Assembly (NCBI RefSeq): GCF_022376445.1
Contig: NW_025954967.1
Span: forward strand, 124,001-188,000
From: Fomitopsis serialis
Taxonomy: Eukaryota; Basidiomycota; Agaricomycetes; Polyporales; Fomitopsidaceae
DNA: 64,000 nucleotides
Direction: 5' to 3'
Below, in pieces: positions 12,201 through 22,791 of the stretch. A model generated the notes under the pieces. The model was not told where the DNA came from. It searched no databases and saw only the letters and a list, made by a program, of their open reading frames with translations. Position 1 is the first letter of the stretch; each line of letters opens with the position of its first letter. The position numbers and the translations under genes are program-made.

Positions 12201-13316
12201 GCGACTGACGCAGCACCGAGGCTGAAGACCAGTGATGCGAACCACAACATAGCAATCCATCGGGGCGCAGGGGGGGCAGGAGGGAACGGCGACGAAGAGC
12301 TGGCCGGTGCGACGTCGGGGTTGCTCGACATATTACCGAACTGCACTGATATGCGCTCGAGGATCATCGTGTTGAAGTCAGGCGGTGGAAGCAAAACGGC
12401 GTAGTACTGGCAAGCGAACGCAGTGAGAACGGCAGAGAACAGGCCCGCCTAGGTAGTACAGGTAGATTAGCATGAAGCCGTCACATTCATAAAAGCATGG
12501 ACACGACTTACGAAAACGAGAAGCGTGTTGATTTCATTTCGCCATCGTTCTATACGCTCCTCCTCGTAGGACCAAACCTCGTTCGCTAGTACCGGCCAAG
12601 CTTCGTCAGGTTTTTGCGGGTCCCGCGGCTTCATGTACTTTTCGAATACCTTGGACCAGGTAGTTTCGTTCATCGTGACCGACGGTGGTGGCGGCTCCCG
12701 TGCCTTCATAAACTTCTCGAACATGTTGAACCAGGCAGTTTCATCCATCGTGACAGACGGCGTTTGCAGCTCCCGCGGTGTCATAAACTTCTCGAACACT
12801 TTGGTCAGAACAGTCTCCATCTCCGATGGCGTCGTCGCATCCTTCGCCGAGTGGCCTGCCGACTCAGGCGAATGCTTCATTCCACTGGCATCCGACCGCT
12901 CATCCGAACCGTTCTTATGACAGTCAGACCTGGTCCTTGACATGCAGTTGAATGATCACTGATCACGCTCACCTCATTTGGAGTTGCAGGCGTAGTGTCA
13001 TGAGGGGACGAGGAGGCACCCGCAGTGCCCGCCCCGACCGCTTTGCATGCCTGCGTATAGAGGTAAATGATCCTGGTCGCCGTTCAACTCTGTTGGTATT
13101 CACTGATAATTTAGCTTCAGAGCCGCCGTTTTCGATAGAACTTGTTCGACGGATGGCAAACTCTGGCGACGACGTCGCATCGGGGTCGGGAGTGTTTGCG
13201 TTCTCTCCGGGAACCGAATGCACCAGTGATTCCTACAAACCACGAATACAACAGATACAATCAATTTTCCCGCTGTGCCAAGGAAGAACGGCGGTGCGCA
13301 CCTCGGGTGAGCCCAT
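9241..13316 (-). CDS. DUF6535 domain multi-pass membrane protein
   Basis: Ten exons fit to whole codons: 13316-13302, 13232-13104, 13050-12973, 12913-12512, 12448-11623, 11559-11053, 10992-10507, 10454-9947, 9893-9729 and 9655-9241 (3,531 nt, 1,176 aa). Exon 1 encodes only MGSPE. After a low-complexity N-terminus come three 25-residue repeats, then the DUF6535 core: YEEERIERWRNEINTLLVF, a helix continuing AGLFSAVLTAFACQYYAVLL, a second helix (IAMLWFASLVFSLGAASVAL), and two more hydrophobic segments (LLQVALVLFLIGVVGYIWVL; VLVGILLVFLVVTSVLPAFV). The C-terminal 700 residues are alpha-helix-rich and hydrophilic, ending in a Ser/Ala/Glu-rich tail. DUF6535 proteins are an agaricomycete-specific, often amplified family of unknown function. 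The splice before exon 4 uses a weak AAG acceptor preceded by a good CTGAC branch site. Confidence 0.8.
12608..12817 (-). repeat. Three in-frame 75-nt tandem repeats in the DUF6535 gene
   Basis: Consecutive 25-residue units begin ETVLTKVFEKFM, ETAWFNMFEKFM and ETTWSKVFEKYM; the first two end PSVTMD and PSVTMN, and the third runs into the conserved domain. The units are similar but not identical, so the duplication is not very recent. Confidence 0.8.
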
Positions 13317-15614
13317 GACGGCGTCGGACGGTAATCAGTCAGGCGTATATGGATGGAAGTGGGCGGAGAGAGCTAGTAGAGGACGAGGCAGGGTGAAAGA
13401 TAGCTAGTTATGTATGGCGGACGAGGACGGAAAACCTCATGTAGGTCAGGGTGGGAGACACGCGACAAGTTGAAGCTTTTCACAGAACTCGCAGCACACC
13501 GAGGATGGCTGCACATTGCTAACGCGAGGCCTCACAGCTGTCGCGACTCTAGTGCTCAATAGATCTGAAAATCACTGAGCATTAAGTTCGCAAGGATGCG
13601 GGCAGGCTCGCAGAGTAACACAAAGGGGAAGGTACATGCCATACTGTTGCGCGATGACACCTTGACGCCGTTACGAATTATCCAGTGCCGGGGGCAACAT
13701 TGTACCGAAGTATAGGGAAATTGTGATCGGATCAAGGCATACGGAAGCCTGTGCGTAGTCTTCGTCAACGCACAACACACACTGAGGGGCAACTGCATGC
13801 GTACCATCATCGACGAGAGCCCGCCGGCGTCGTGTGATTGAGCAGCAGCAATGGATATTGTCGAGACAGGTATGAGAGCTGTCATGCATGTGTTGTGCAC
13901 GTTGACCTCGCAAGTGTGCAAGGCCACTTACGTCGAACGAAGACACTCGTGTCCCTGGTTCTGTGGCCAAAGCCTCGATTGTGTGGCTCGGAGGTCGTGT
14001 CAAAAGTCCAAGATCCACCTGTTGAGTCCTTTTGTAGTGATTGGGAGGCTGAAATGAACGACGACAGCTGGCGCTCGGTGTCCCGTCCGCCTCAAGGCAT
14101 ACTTACGCGAGACTTCGAAGGAGGCAAGGCAGCAGGCTACGTACCCTATGTGCGTGTTGTGCGTGTTCAAAGTAATGCCGGTGGCAAGTACCGCGAGGCA
14201 AGCTGCCAGTGGAAGACCGCCCTCCCCTTCGTCAAAGAGGTGGGCCCGTCTCAACCTGTGCAGTCACGGTGGGCTGTCATGTCCGATGAGGAGGCGAAGC
14301 GAACGGCCGGGCCCTCGGAGAAAAATAACCTATTTAGCATCCGCGAAGCGCCTGAGATCACATCTTCTCCAGTTGTCCGTTGGGCGCGTCGCTCAGTGTT
14401 GTCCTCGACTGCTCATCGCTACTCCACAATACATCCTCGAGCCACGCACGGAGAGCGCACAGATCATCGCGCCGCGCATCAGCGGTCGTGCGGGACTCCA
14501 CGGACATTCTCTGTCCAATCGTATATCCGCGTTGCGCGCGCCAAAGGTGAGGTCACAGTTGAATGCCTAATCCTGAGGCAGATGACTATGTGATATATCT
14601 GTAGGAGGAACCAGTAGGTTGGGGAGAGCCAAGTGCTCGTAGATGATCAGCACTAAACGTGGCTCGGTGAACGGAGTCAGAAGCATAGTTCGCTAGATAA
14701 TACACTGAGTAGTACTCACGACTCGCAGCGAGTTGACAGTATGCCTGAGGAACGCTATGCATGTAACTGTGAGGAAGCCTATCCCATGTCAGTGGACATG
14801 CGAACGCGAACGTACGTTTGGTCCAAGAAAGGGATCAGGTCTGCAGCTGTGGGTGGGGCGTTCTTCGTGGACAACATTTCGACCGACCGAGTGTGGGTGG
14901 AAGGTCCTTGTGTACCAGCTGCGGGCCCCTTAAACGACCAGCGACAAGACGTCACGGTGTGCGGCCATCGCCGGGTTCTTCGGAGAGAAGGGGGCATATC
15001 GACTGCCGAATAGGAGAAACATCGCGCAGCTTTCGGACATGTGGATGCAGCAGTGGGAACTTGATCGCGCCGCTTCTTGGGCGGCTCGGAAAGGGTGGTC
15101 AGTCTCAGCTTGAACCTACAGCATGGCCGCGTCACCAAGCCGTCGCCGACACCCTCCAACGAACGTAGAGTTTACCGCCAAGGCAGACCCGCGTATACGT
15201 ACCACAACTTGTCGGTGGGCACAATAGCCACGTCTTCGCATACCGTGATTACCCACTAGTCCGAGATGTGGCGCGAAAGCCTATGACTGGTAGCGGGTAG
15301 GACCGCAACTGTACACGTCCAAGTCCTGTCGCGGGCTGCCCAGTGCCATCATTGTGAAGCTCGCGCTCGGGGCGGTCCAGGGCGTCGGTGAGGTACATGC
15401 ACTATGACCCGGCAGTATCCTGGTGTCCGTGATAGACTGCAGAAGAGTTCCAAATTAGCCAAACAGACTGTTTGATAGAAATGTGGTGGAAGTTATGATA
15501 CCTTGATCGGAATGTAAGGCCTCAATATTAATGGTCGGTAAGCACCTGAAGCTGTCTACCTAGGGCTTCGCCCTCAGTGACAATAAAAGGAAACAACAAC
15601 AACAAGCACCTGAA

Positions 15615-15810
15615 GTGTATCAGGTAGTACCCACTAGTTCGATGCAGTACGCAATTGTCCGAGACCTCAGGCTGTCTAGTTTCCGGACTCGAGTCGGAGT
15701 ACTCACGTCGTACTGCAGTCTGGAATCGAACTCACCTGCGTCCATCAATCAATTGATCTGGTGGCCCGAATTCTGCATTCAAGTTGCCGCGTTTGGAGCG
15801 AGGCCACAAT
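15615..15810 (-). repeat. Diverged dispersed repeat, copy 2
   Basis: This is the counterpart of 8371-8520 on the same strand. It keeps CTCCAAACGCGG, GACGCAGGTGAGTTCG and the ACAATTGC...CATCGAAC block. An in-frame stop lies in the stretch just upstream (about 15815), so this copy is probably non-functional if it was coding. Confidence 0.45.
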
Positions 15811-16234
15811 ATTCTAGCAGTGCAGTGCTTCCCGGACAACTCGGACGGGCGCTGTGACGTTGAGCGCCGCAAGGTCCTGGTGGGATTCCAGCTCACGTAC
15901 CAGCTGCCATCGTCGCACGGGTTCGTTGTTCGATGCCGGAAGGAGAGTCAACAGACGTCCAACGCTCCGGACGGGCGCTCACGATGCTTACCATATCGGG
16001 CAACAAACCTTCCTTCTCTGTCAAGTCGAATGCTCGTCTTTCAACCATCACGTTGCTTCTCGTCCATCACGCGTATTCTCGAGTCTCTTTCCCTTGTCAG
16101 ATTTCGGTTTCGAAAGTCTATATCTCTCGCTGTCTCTCCCTGCCACATTTTGTTTCTATCGTATCTCGCTCGCGCTGCATGTACTTAAACCGGGCTCAAG
16201 TGTCCGTTTCCCTATCCAAACTCTCCCCCGCTCG

Positions 16235-16325
16235 ACACTCTCGCTCGTCCGCTCTCCGCATGCCCGCTCGCTGCACGCCCGCTCGTTGCATGCCCGCTCG
16301 CCCGCTCGTCCGCTCCTCGTTCGTG
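16235..16325. repeat. Short GC-rich tandem repeat (CCCGCTCG-type)
   Basis: Repeated units built on GCATGCCCGCTCG and CGCCCGCTCG, with partial copies on either side, lie in pyrimidine-rich DNA about 1.7 kb upstream of the DUF7729 start. Confidence 0.7.
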
Positions 16326-16928
16326 TCACTTGCGCCTTCATGTACGCGGTCTCACCCTCGCGCCCCTGAATTCAAGTTGACGATGCGTCGCCTTCGCGCG
16401 GGTGAACGCTTCGCCATCGAGATCAGGAAGTCGTAAGCTGAAGTACGTTGCCCTCATTACAGTAAGTTCTCTCTCGCATAGTCCCAACCTTCGCCGCCTC
16501 TCGCCCTCTCGTGCTTACGACTCTCCGGCGCCGTCCTCTCTCCCTTCGAGCGCTCCGTCGCCGAATGACTCTCTGACAGCACGTCAGATTGGGGTCAATG
16601 AAGCACTGATCGTCCTGTCAATGCACTCTTGCGTTACGGACGCCGTGAGGCGCCGAAATCTGACAGCGGGTTTAGCGGGGATTGGGACTTCGGCCTCCTC
16701 TTGTACCCCGCGATCAGTCTCTTCAGTCTCTCACATGTCTGAAACCTTGAACCAGGTCTGATCCAACAGCTTTTGTCAGATGCTTGTGCTCGAAGCTCGC
16801 GCAAGGTGATATACGACCACACTGTCCCCACCGGTACGTAAGATGTGGCCTTGCATCACATTCCCTTTACGAAGAACGCCGCTGTGCTATTCTGGGCTGA
16901 ATCCATCTGTCGATGACGAGATTGTATA

Positions 16929-17194
16929 CTGTAGCGAACCCTACAACCCGGATGTCACGCGTCACAAGCCCGCCGCCCGCCGCGGCGAGGATGTCATGTT
17001 ACTCGTCACACCCGACCCCGCCGCCGGCGCCAACACTGTCGCTAGGCGCTAGGAGCGGCGCCTGCGGCGGGCACAGCGACAAGACCGCCATCCGGGGGGC
17101 GCATCACACGTCACACGCGTCCCCGCCGCTGCGCCGGATCGTGTACAGCCTGTCACACGTCACACCCCCATCCGGGTTGTGGGGTTCGCTACAG
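16929..17194. mobile_element. MITE-like element with 26-bp TIRs and TA flanks
   Basis: The left end (16929-16954) and the reverse complement of the right end (17169-17194) match except for one base. Both begin CTGTAGCGAACCC, and each outer edge is bordered by TA (16927-16928 and 17195-17196). Counting the TA, 27 of 28 positions agree. The 266-bp interior is GC-rich, has further imperfect inverted symmetry (GTCACGCGTCAC-type blocks) and no coding capacity. TA duplication plus TIRs is the pattern of Tc1/mariner-type non-autonomous elements; the family assignment is inference. Confidence 0.75.
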
Positions 17195-17943
17195 TACGTT
17201 CCGTTTCTGCATTGGACTTCCATGTCTGACCGCTCGGTGTTCCAGGGTGTTCCCTTCAGTTCTGCGACAGAACTGCTGCAGCGCATGGACCACGTCGCAG
17301 CATAGCACTGCCTGTCACAGCCTCCCTGGGCCAGTGTTGTGAGCACATCCGAGTCTCAGTTCCCGGCGGCAGTGTGACACACTGGTGACCGGACGCAAAC
17401 CGCCAAGATAGGCAGGTAGCGCCGAGATCAGGCGCCTCGAGGTAGCCGAGGTGAAGCTCGACGCGTTGATTGGCTGCAGGGAGCGAATCCGTTCTCGGGG
17501 GCCTGGGCCTGGCTGGGCAGGACTGGCGTCGAAGACTGCGTTCCTGAACACGGACAGTCGCCGGGAGACGCGGACGTCTTCCACCCGTGGGGGCAACCCA
17601 GGGACAACAGACTTCGCTGCTACGCCCATGTCACCGTCTGCTCGCTCTTAACAGCAGTCACCGCTCGTCTCAGCGCTCCTGCCAACTTCAAGTCTGTGAG
17701 TGCCCTGCTCTCCCGCACTCTACTTACATACTGCGCTCGGAGGCGGCGGTCGGGTTTCACCTTTCCCTCTCCCCGTGTTCGTTCCAGAACACTAACTGCT
17801 TTTGTTCGCAGGTGCTGAGTTGGTGCTTGCATCAACGGACCAGCCCGCACTCACCATTCCTTTCGGATCACACTCGTTCAAAAACAAGCAGCGCCCCATC
17901 GCGCGCACTCGCGAGGTCTACCTCCTTCCCCTAACGATTGCTC

Positions 17944-19668
17944 ATGTTCACGCCCCCGCCCTCGCCCGACCCGCCCCGCACGCATCGTGGCCACCATGAA
18001 GCCAGATCCGCACGTCCGTTCGATATCCCGGCGGAGCCCTACCTAGCCGTCACGCGATCGAGCTCCCCGGCGACGTCGTCTTCCCGCTCCAGCAGCCCGT
18101 CCCCGACCCCCGCCTCCTCATGTATGACCACGCACGACCGTGCAGGCGCCGTGACCTTCGAGAAGCTGCACGCCCGTGTCGACGAAGCGCAGCTCCGCGC
18201 GCTCATGAAGAAACGTCGCAACGCACGAAGATTGAAGTTCTCTATTCTGTTCGTGCCTGTCGCCCTTATTGTCATCACCTTGTCTACGCGATACATGGCG
18301 CACCCTGCCGTGCTCGACATGCTCTCTCCAGACGGGCCCGCGCAAGGATGGCACGTGCTTGCGGCGTCGGTACTCGACTGGCAGGGCACCGTCCACGAGG
18401 GTCACGACAAGCGGGAGGTAGAGTATGAGCTGGATCTGGGGGCTCGCTCGGTAACAGCGAGCACGACCTCGTTACGTTCCCAGTCTGACAGTGCATCCAC
18501 TGTCTCTGCCTCAGCCACCGCGACGTCCATCATGACCGCCTCCGTGACGGGTTCCGGTTCGAGCGCAGCGCCGACGGCGACCACCGACAACTGGGCGGTA
18601 CCGACCATACCCTCGGAATCGCCTGCGCTCCCGACGCCCTTCCCGCAGCCGTTCGACTCGACGGGGATCACGACGAACTTCTCGACGGATGGCTGCCGCG
18701 AGTTCTTCTTGAACATGACGCAGACGGCGCCGTTCCGCGAGTGCAGGCCCTTCTCGATGCTTGTGCAGCACTCGAGTGCGTTCTTCGAGGTGCGTTATTT
18801 ATAGCCATCGTGTGTGCGGGGTTCCGCGAGTTCCGGCCATGGTTGGCGGGGACGTGATCGATATTGGGCTGGGCTCTGATCGCACGCAGGAGCCGAGAGT
18901 CATATCTACAACCTCCCCGATGACAATGTGCAGATCTCTCCCGGCTCGTCATCGTCATCGATAGTCTGCTTCTCTGCTCTTCTGGGTCCATAATTGTGTG
19001 TGGTATGGATGGCTGACATGCACGAACAGGCGCAGTCCAACCTCACGGAGTTGAACAGCATCATCTGGGGTACGTGCAACACGGACCTCAGCGTGGACCA
19101 GTGCGACGCGAATATCGCCTGGTTTGCGGATGCCCTCCAGGACGCGTGCGCGACGGACCTGGAAGCCAACAACGAAGTCGCCGCGAGCAGTCTCCTCGGT
19201 AGGTCCCTCCTTCCCCTCCCCTCCCCTTGCTAACCCCGCCTCTTCTTCTCCATAGGCCTGCAAGCCTACTCGCTCCTGCGTGAGACCGCGTGCCTCGCCT
19301 CTTCCACAAACGCGTACTGCTACTTGACCGCGTTCGGCGCCGGCGCGCACCCCGCGGACGCGTACTACTACACGCTCCCGCTGGGGGCCTCGCTCCCGAA
19401 CGCGAGCGATCCAAGTTGCTCCACTTGCACACAGGGCGTCATGGCGGAGTACGTTACCCATGGGCTGAACACGAGCGGCCTGCAGGAGACGTATGCGGCC
19501 GCGGCCGTGCTGACGAACCATGTATGTGGCACGGGGTTCGTGCAGGAGATGGAGGTGAAAAGCAATGCGGCGGGGCGGGCGCGGAGCGGAGGGGAAAGGT
19601 GGTGGACGGCCGTCGGCATCAGTGTTTGTGTGGTGAGTGCGATGGTTGGGGTGAGTGGTGTGTGGTAG
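17944..19668 (+). CDS. DUF7729-type membrane-anchored extracytoplasmic protein
   Basis: Three exons: 17944-18789, 19030-19198 and 19256-19668 (1,428 nt, 475 aa). Start MFTPPPSPDPP. Residues about 1-60 are Ser/Pro-rich, then a basic KKRRNARRLK precedes a single transmembrane helix (FSILFVPVALIVITLST, near residue 100), so the bulk is probably extracytoplasmic. A Ser/Thr-rich linker (about 165-215) leads to the Cys-rich DUF7729-like domain: DGCREFFLN, FRECRPF, WGTCNTDLSVDQC, RETACL, YCYLTAF, CSTCTQGVM, NHVCGTGF. Several N-x-S/T sites are present. The C-terminus is hydrophobic (GISVCVVSAMVGVSGVW) and could be a second anchor or a GPI signal. Intron 1 is long (240 nt). An ATG at 17996 is out of frame, which favours 17944. 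Function unknown. Confidence 0.8.
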
Positions 19669-20829
19669 GGTAGGGGTGAGCGACGGTATCTGGCGCTGCA
19701 CTTGCGTGATTTCTCGGAGGGCATTTTCTTTCGGACCTGCGTTACATATCGGCGGGGGTTCTTTTGGTTGACATTTGGGCTGCAAGGACTCTGCATGTTG
19801 TGTTTAGCTAAGTACTTACGTCGGCGCCATCCGCCTGCTGTTCGCAGCGCGGGAGCGTGCTCACATCTGGTGTGGGCTTTTCGTCGCGCGTCGCGCGTTC
19901 ATTCATTCTTTTAGCTGGTTCCACGCCCATACCTGGCTGCTTTTGCTATCTTATTATTCGTATATTATTCGTCGAGTAGTTTCTCTCTTACGGGTTTCTC
20001 TCCTGGTTGGCAGTGGCTGTGGCTGTGGTACCGTCTATCGTAGAACATAAACGTCGATGACTCGGATGAGTACTTACAATATCACGAGCAGAGATGCTTG
20101 TTGAACGGAACCGTCTGAACGTTGATCGATTATTCTGATATGCAGTGGAAGGTCTCTATACTCAGGCTGTATGGTAAGTATGTGGCTGGTTGGTGGCGGG
20201 TCGGGCGGACCGACAGGCGGCAATTGCCAAATAAGGCATACCGCCGATTTGGCAATGCGGCCAGCAAGCGGCCAGTCGCACGAGGCTCGCCACTCGACCT
20301 GCTCCTGCCAACGAGCACACTTGTTTCCTCCCACTGCCAATCATTGCGATGCCTATGGCTGCTATTTTGTGGTTGCACGAGGCACCTCGACTAGGGATTG
20401 CAGTTCGCTTTGTTCGGTGATCATCGCCAAACCGACTCGGAGGCGAGGAAATCATGACCTACTAGCCCTTGGTAGGCCACTCACAGTCTCCATGCAGCCG
20501 GCACTGGCCAGCGTCTGCTATGGGAGGCTATGGACCACTCGTGCAATGCGCTTTGGCTTTGGCTTTGGTCGGCTATTGCCGGGCTATTGTGTCGCGCTCG
20601 AGGAAGCTCTGTTGATCGGGCTCGATCGAGATCTCCTCATGTTATACGTTTGCTTTGACTTTGACTTTGCCCCTGTTGTCCTAGCGTGCTGTGACCACAC
20701 CAAGCGAGATGGCCTTGCCGCTTCGCACGCAGTATTTAATGCGCTGGACGACGAGAATGCTCCCCGAACACACATCCCCTCAGGCTGCACGGTCTTCAAG
20801 CTTCAAGTCCAGTGTGCCACCGCGCGAAC
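19669..20829. other. Intergenic upstream of DUF7918 gene e
   Basis: No supported gene. It contains a perfect 10-bp inverted repeat (20223-20232 and 20247-20256, ATTGCCAAAT/ATTTGGCAAT) and short TTTGGC and TTTGAC iterations near 20550-20670. A long open frame from 20171 overlaps the gene e start and is not supported. Confidence 0.45.
20733..20739 (+). promoter_or_regulatory. Possible TATA-like box of DUF7918 gene e
   Basis: TATTTAA lies about 90 bp before the ATG at 20830, a reasonable distance. This is motif matching only. Confidence 0.35.
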
Positions 20830-21929
20830 ATGTCATTCGTACCCCGATACGGCGCCAGACTCATAGGCCCCAACGGGGCGTACGACGATTACGGGTTCGA
20901 GGAACACGACAACGTTCTGTCCTGTTACGTCGAGTTCGCGGGAAGTACCTTTGTAAGTGCCACTTCCGTGCTCCCCCCGGCTGGTGCTGACCCTTGAGCC
21001 ACTCAGCCGTACAGGTGCGCGTTCCAGAATGCGACTGGGCATGACGTCCGTGTCTTTCTCTCGGCCGCTGGAAACAGCCTGTGCAATTCGTGCCATTTTG
21101 GTCCCATGGAAGCGGGCTTTGTGGGCCAATGCCCGGACCCGGAAGAAGTGGACCTTCGAATCAATGCTCGTGGTGCGCGTCCTAAAGAGGAGCAACGCCT
21201 GAAGCCAATCACGATTCCACACAGCAGTGAGTGACACGGCATACTTGTCACAGCATCGCCGTTGACCATGGTCGTAGACCCTTACTTCGCGGCGAACCGG
21301 GACATCATCGAACTCCGCGTCTTCAACGTCGGGCCACTCACACGGGCGGCAAACGCCACGTTAGCAGACGGACGGCTCTCTGCGCCAGCCTCTCTGACCA
21401 AGCAGGGCAGCGCAGACTGGATGGCCACCCCGAGGTATGGGCGCACCCGGACACTGTGTTCCGGTTCGTGGTTACGGACGGAGGCGACTTGTTGCACCAC
21501 GAGACCGCGCGGCCGTCTGCAGCGACCATGGCGCGTGCTAGGACGCTGAATCCCCCGACAGTGCCCTCTGTTACGCTGCCCCCCTTCGTTGCGCTGAAAC
21601 CCTACGTGAGGCCCCCGATGGTCGGTCCGGTGCCGGTGAGCCAGACGACTCCTCGCTCTCATGGCCCTCGCCACGATGCTTCTCATCCTTATGGGTACCA
21701 CGCCATCAAGCCTGGAACTCGCCTCGTCGTCGGTGCTCGGTCAGAACGCGGCACTGGCAGCGCTGAGGGACGACCCGCACTGGCAGAAGGTGGATCTGGC
21801 GAGCCTTCGCAGGAACGCCTGGACATGGTGGTGCAGCAACACCCGGATGTTGAGGCCCACTTGCAGTTGGCGCGGTATCGAGTTAAACTCGCACAGACTC
21901 TCCATTATATGAAGGCGTCTGACATGTGA
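20830..21929 (+). CDS. DUF7918-like protein (gene e), one frame break
   Basis: Three exons: 20830-20952, 21007-21226 and 21254-21929. MSFVPRYGARLIGPNGAY and VLSCYVEFAGSTF open the domain; exon 2 carries CAFQNATGHDVRVFLS, exon 3 DIIELRVFNVGPLTRAAN and VFRFVVTDGG. The summed length is one base short of whole codons. At the CCCC run 21428-21431 the frame shifts just before the region matching gene f (VPTPDEWDRPSAVFRF there). One extra C would give a continuous protein of about 339 aa. After the domain come MARARTL, shared with gene f, and a Pro-rich tail ending HYMKASDM. There is no VIDLT tail. Probably functional with a consensus error, but a young pseudogene is possible. Confidence 0.65.
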
Positions 21930-22791
21930 AGGTGTCGCCCCTTCCTTGTATATGTAGTATGCCATTTGATGTATGCTATCGCTTATGTACCTTATGCAAA
22001 TCATAGTCTGTCCCCGTATGTTTTTGTGTGCTGCACGATGAGGCACTCGTTTCGGATTGAGGTATATACGACCATGTCGATCTTGGGCGCCACTCAACTT
22101 GAAGTACTCAACATCGCGTCGCGTTGCGCTTACTTATTCCCCACCAGCTGCAGTGGCTCTGGTGGGTCACGGCATATCGGGATGACTTTGGCGAGATTTG
22201 GCGTGGTGCGGTGGCCACCTTCTGTGTGCCTACAATGTACGTACATGGATGTCACATTTGCCTTTAGGTACCCAAATCCGGGGGATCTGTGTATTCGCCG
22301 TCGTTGCCACTATCATAGATCTACCATCATGCCCAAATTTGGTTATTGTACTGAACGCTGGCGTCTAAGATACTTCTGGTAATTCACTCGGACGGCGTGC
22401 CAGCACCGTGCTAAATTCTGAATGTCCAGTGATCTCCGACCTTTACGGTCGCGCCCCGCCTTTCTGCTCTCCTAGGCTGCTTCATAGACAGAATACCTCC
22501 ACCGCCAGTACAATTCTGATTCCGCTACACAGGAATAGGCCCCGAGTCGCGGAGAATGCGCATGACGACGAGATGCTTTGACCCCAACTGGAATCTGGCC
22601 ATCCCAGCACGTGTAGCCCCGATAATCTTTGTTGCAAGCCTCTTGGCACCCTCACCGCTTCTTTGTTCCTGTGGCCACTGTGGCCATATGCGCCCCTGGA
22701 ATCCAAAGCGTTGCGAGGCCGCTGGTGCTTATATACCAGTGCGCATGGGTGTTTTGCGGAGTGGGCGGTCCTGTCCCTTCTTTTCGCCAGC
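21930..22791. other. Intergenic between DUF7918 genes e and f
   Basis: About 860 bp holding the 3' region of e and the promoter of f. No other gene or repeat was recognised. Confidence 0.45.
22728..22737 (+). promoter_or_regulatory. Candidate TATA box of DUF7918 gene f
   Basis: CTTATATACC lies about 55-65 bp upstream of the ATG at 22792. It is a good TATA match at a short but plausible distance. Confidence 0.45.

Larger units (their letters stand above)
13317..17943. other. Long gene-poor region
   Basis: About 4.6 kb without a gene I can support. It holds a diverged dispersed repeat (15.6-15.8 kb), a tandem repeat (16.2-16.3 kb), a MITE-like element (16.93-17.19 kb) and pyrimidine-rich DNA at 16.03-16.8 and 17.64-17.93 kb. 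The last is probably the leader of the DUF7729 gene. Open frames at 13.8-14.6 kb lack a good start, domain or splice logic. Confidence 0.45.

Noticed and set aside
13838..14593. Long open frame of about 250 codons on the + strand
   Set aside because: It has no ATG until 14054, no domain, no fungal-type splice pattern, and composition like random GC-rich sequence.
20171..20866. 231-codon open frame with an ATG upstream of gene e
   Set aside because: It overlaps the TATA-like box and start of gene e in another frame, has low-complexity runs from TTTGGC repeats and no domain.
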